Shown here in pieces: positions 62,278-64,000 of a DNA stretch of 64,000 nt. The translations under genes and the position numbers were made by a program. Under the pieces are notes generated by a model. The model searched no databases, was not told the origin of the DNA, and worked only from the letters and a program-made list of their open reading frames with translations. Origin of the DNA: JAQUQI01 sp041650035 (GTDB lineage Bacteria; Omnitrophota; Gorgyraeia; JABMRG01); NCBI GenBank assembly GCA_041650035.1, contig JBAZLY010000001.1:1-64000 (forward strand), given 5' to 3'. Position 1 is the first letter of the stretch; each line of letters begins with the position of its first letter.

Positions 62278-62439
62278 TTAAAGCGCCTGCCTCATTCTGT
62301 CAAAGGCCCTTTCAATCTTCAGGCTTATGCCGATCGCTTGAGGGCTGCGGTTAAGAGCGCGTAATTTTTTCAGCCTTTCTATAGCGGCATAACTTTCATT
62401 AATCATTTTTTTGATGCCGATACCGCTATTAACTGACAT
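62278..62439 (-). CDS. Small protein of 53 residues between mraZ and rsmH
   Basis: ATG at 62439 follows GAGGAGG with about 10-nt spacing. The product begins MSVNSGIGIKKMINESYAA and is basic and helical (IERLKKLRALNRSPQ, LKIERAFDRMRQAL at the end). Stop 9 nt before the rsmH ATG, so it is embedded in the operon. Family not recognised; a small nucleic-acid or membrane-surface binding role would be guesswork. Confidence 0.7.
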   Translation of the reverse strand: MSVNSGIGIKKMINESYAAIERLKKLRALNRSPQAIGISLKIERAFDRMRQAL

Positions 62440-62455
62440 GGCACTGTCTGCCTCC

Positions 62456-62893
62456 TCATGCGTTAATAAGATTCTCGGCTATATCCTCAAAAGATTCTTT
62501 CGAATCAGCGTAAAAATTCTTCCATAAATCGCGTGACCATATCTCTATTCTATTAGATACACCTATAAAAACAACCTCTTTTTTTATTAAGGCATACTCT
62601 TTTAGGTATCCCGGCAAAAGTATGCGGCCTTGTTTATCTGGGATCATATCCTGGGCACCTGAAAATATTATGCGGTTAAATTTCCGGTGTTCAGACTTCG
62701 TGAAAGGCATGGAACGGAACTTTGATTCCTGCATCTTCCATTCTTCTTCCGTGAATACAAAAAGGCACTTATCAAGCCCGCGTGTTATGTAGAGTCTTTC
62801 CGCATACGCCTCTTTCAAGGCATCCCGGAATTTGGAAGGAATTATTAAACGGCCCTTACGGTCCAGCGTGTGTTCAAATTCACCATAAAACAT
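62456..62893 (-). CDS. mraZ: Transcriptional regulator MraZ
   Basis: 145 residues with two swapped-hairpin AbrB-like halves, each with the DxxxR motif (DRKGR near 11, DKQGR near 85). MraZ is a dodecameric repressor of its own dcw operon. GAGG lies before the ATG. Upstream are three AAAGTGG boxes with 10-bp spacing that fit its known binding mode. Confidence 0.96.
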   Translation of the reverse strand: MFYGEFEHTLDRKGRLIIPSKFRDALKEAYAERLYITRGLDKCLFVFTEEEWKMQESKFRSMPFTKSEHRKFNRIIFSGAQDMIPDKQGRILLPGYLKEYALIKKEVVFIGVSNRIEIWSRDLWKNFYADSKESFEDIAENLINA

Positions 62894-62997
62894 ATTTTGA
62901 CCTCTTGCGGCATATAAACTCTTCTCGTATAGCTAAAAACAAAACTAAAAAACCCTTAAATCTTGCGCGTATTAACGCTTTGACGGCGCCCTTATCG

Positions 62998-63057
62998 CCC
63001 ACCGAGAAGGGCCGTCCACCAAGAAAGGCCGGATCTCTTCCCCACCGAGAAGGACCG
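62998..63057 (-). repeat. Three 17-bp repeats in the mraZ leader
   Basis: Plus-strand copies at 62998-63014, 63015-63031 and 63041-63057 share the pattern YCCACCRAGAARGRCCG; the first two are directly adjacent, the third is 9 bp away. They lie in the expected 5' untranslated region of mraZ, about 105-165 nt before its start. Each copy carries GGTGG on the transcribed-sense strand, reminiscent of the GTGGG-type MraZ boxes of E. coli, but the 17/26-bp spacing is not the usual 10 bp. Confidence 0.6.
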
Positions 63058-63071
63058 ATGCCATGTAAAAA

Positions 63072-63098
63072 CCACTTTACTCCACTTTAAACCACTTT
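63072..63098 (-). promoter_or_regulatory. MraZ operator: three AAAGTGG boxes at 10-bp spacing
   Basis: CCACTTT on the plus strand at 63072-63078, 63082-63088 and 63092-63098, that is AAAGTGG three times with exact 10-bp phasing in the sense of transcription. This matches the AAAGTG(T/G) triplet boxes known for mollicute MraZ. They cover the predicted transcription start, so binding should repress. Confidence 0.75.
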
Positions 63099-63104
63099 GC
63101 TACA

Positions 63105-63133
63105 AATATACTACTTATAGGGCTTTTTGTCAA
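63105..63133 (-). promoter_or_regulatory. Promoter of the dcw operon
   Basis: TTGACA (63128-63133), 17-nt spacer, TATATT (63105-63110) on the minus strand. Start expected near 63098, within the last MraZ box, with a leader of about 205 nt before mraZ. The gap 63134-63317 beyond it shows nothing else I can support. Confidence 0.75.
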
Positions 63134-63317
63134 GATGATATTTTCACATAATACAATAAATTTTTATCTTTACCTAATAGCGGCTTAACTAACGGACTAT
63201 CGTAGCACTTCAATACTTCTTTAGGATAATTTATCAGGGCAAGATATCACGGGTAGATGCCGGTTGGGGCATAATAAGGTCAAAACGAAGTTTTTTCGTA
63301 TCAGGGCCAATATCAGT

Positions 63318-63806
63318 CTAATAGCCCCAGATTCCCCTCTTTTCTCTTTTTGAAAGTCGCTGGACGTCTAAAAAGTCATCGGCATGTTTTATATTAGGCG
63401 GGATAATATACACCTTGGCATAACCGGCCTCAACCAATTTCGCGTTAACGAATATTCCATCAACATAGACATAGGCAAGGAGCCTGTTATATTTATCCCT
63501 TTTGACCGTGTCAAACTCAAGCCGGACATTCTTACCGTTTACAAGTCGGGAGTTAAATTCCTTTGCCTGCACAGCAAGATACTCGGCTGGCGGCTTATTA
63601 TAATTCATTTCAGGCGTATCTATGCCAAGATACCTGACTCTTTCACCATTATCAAGCTTTACGGTATCACCATCATAAACATAAACAACTTTTGCGCGAT
63701 AAGGACCTATGTCAGGGTTATTGCACCCGCAGGCAAAAAACAGCGCCAGCATAAACAGCAGAGCCTTAAGCGTGGGAGGTATGGACTTACGTATTAAGAT
63801 ATGCAT
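63318..63806 (-). CDS. Secreted thermonuclease (SNase) family protein, probable lipoprotein
   Basis: 162 residues from ATG 63806. Hydrophobic N-terminus ending LFFACGC, a plausible lipobox, followed by an SNase domain: VVYVYDGDTVKLDNGERVR, YLGIDTPEM, FDTVKRDKYNRLLAYVYVDG and LVEAGYAKVY. The Asp/Arg/Glu catalytic pattern (DGDT, RVR, DKYNRLLAYV) is retained. Likely an envelope-anchored nuclease. The start overlaps the end of the upstream permease gene by 20 nt. Confidence 0.85.
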   Translation of the reverse strand: MHILIRKSIPPTLKALLFMLALFFACGCNNPDIGPYRAKVVYVYDGDTVKLDNGERVRYLGIDTPEMNYNKPPAEYLAVQAKEFNSRLVNGKNVRLEFDTVKRDKYNRLLAYVYVDGIFVNAKLVEAGYAKVYIIPPNIKHADDFLDVQRLSKREKRGIWGY

Positions 63807-64000
63807 ATCTAAATATAAATAGCGTTGAAAGGATACACAGTAAGAAATGGATTTTTTTTGTGTTACCCGCGATAATATTAAGCGGGGCATAAGACACGAA
63901 ACCAAAAACCATACCCTCGGTTATACTAAACCTGCAAAAGGACATTACTGCGATGGTAAAAGTCGAGAGGACGGCTGGTTGAACGCAGATTATGCTGGCA
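63787..64000 (-). CDS. NCS2/AzgA-type purine permease, C-terminal fragment
   Basis: The last 71 codons are visible before the window edge: MSFCRFSITEGMVFGFVSYA, then NIIAGNTKKIHFLL and LSTLFIFRYAYLNT. The pattern FSIxEGxxFGFxSYxxL...G...xxHxxxxxLxxLFxxRY is the end of the AzgA-like guanine/hypoxanthine permeases. Substrate cannot be told from this part. Confidence 0.75.
   Translation of the reverse strand, partial: ASIICVQPAVLSTFTIAVMSFCRFSITEGMVFGFVSYAPLNIIAGNTKKIHFLLCILSTLFIFRYAYLNT

Overview
The window reads as one stretch of a bacterial chromosome with diderm-type (meso-DAP) cell-wall genes. It comes from an uncultivated-type lineage; my best guess is Candidatus Omnitrophota or a close relative, but this rests on gene order, protein style and an Omnitrophota-like propeller protein, not on a marker search. 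Nearly everything is on the minus strand; only a three-gene regulatory module at 37.5-40.05 kb is on the plus strand. There is no rRNA, CRISPR array, transposase or phage gene.

Read in the direction of transcription (high to low coordinates), the window holds: the 3' end of an NCS2 purine permease and a small secreted nuclease (63.3-64.0 kb); a complete division and cell-wall (dcw) cluster from mraZ to ftsA (46.2-62.9 kb) with a textbook promoter and three 10-bp-phased MraZ boxes, but without ftsZ after ftsA; yggS-proC-yggT-yggU-rpmF-plsX-fabH-fabD (40.8-46.1 kb); the plus-strand XRE/cupin regulator, lone receiver and membrane histidine kinase; a secreted beta-propeller protein and a secreted glucan-phosphorylase-like protein (32.9-37.4 kb); fabG, a shortened mfd, fusA and ychF (26.0-32.4 kb); yajQ; then tRNA-Met-tilS-ftsH-folP-cdaA-cdaR-glmM-pdxJ-acpS-nnrD (16.1-25.3 kb).

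From 16.1 kb down to 1 the order is tRNA-Thr(TGT), tRNA-Tyr, tRNA-Gly(TCC), tRNA-Thr(GGT), tuf, rpmG, tRNA-Trp, secE, nusG, rplK, rplA, rplJ, rplL, rpoB, rpoC, rpsL, rpsG. This is the ancient tRNA-tuf-secE-nusG-rplKAJL-rpoBC order also known from E. coli, with the same four anticodons. Here it has been opened by foreign-looking material: a flavodoxin gene with a broken UPF0047 gene, a 249-residue coiled-coil membrane protein, and copies of a small repeat element.

That element is the most unusual thing in the window. An 87-88 nt core lies just downstream of both tRNA-Gly(TCC) and tRNA-Thr(TGT). In each case the far side carries an exact copy of the host tRNA's last 21 nt, starting at the same T-loop position (C56) and including CCA. 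The near side carries a short inverted copy of that same tRNA's T-arm strand. The core forms a two-tier hairpin whose architecture and loop recur in a different repeat next to the truncated start of mfd.

Other points for a second look are an in-frame amber codon that splits otherwise intact fusA directly after its P-loop region, an attenuator-like leader upstream of fusA, an Mfd lacking both UvrA-related ends, a secreted phosphorylase homologue whose PLP lysine is Arg, two genes with consensus promoters so close to the start codon that the mRNAs should be leaderless, and a fusA-linked YchF with a degenerate G3 motif.
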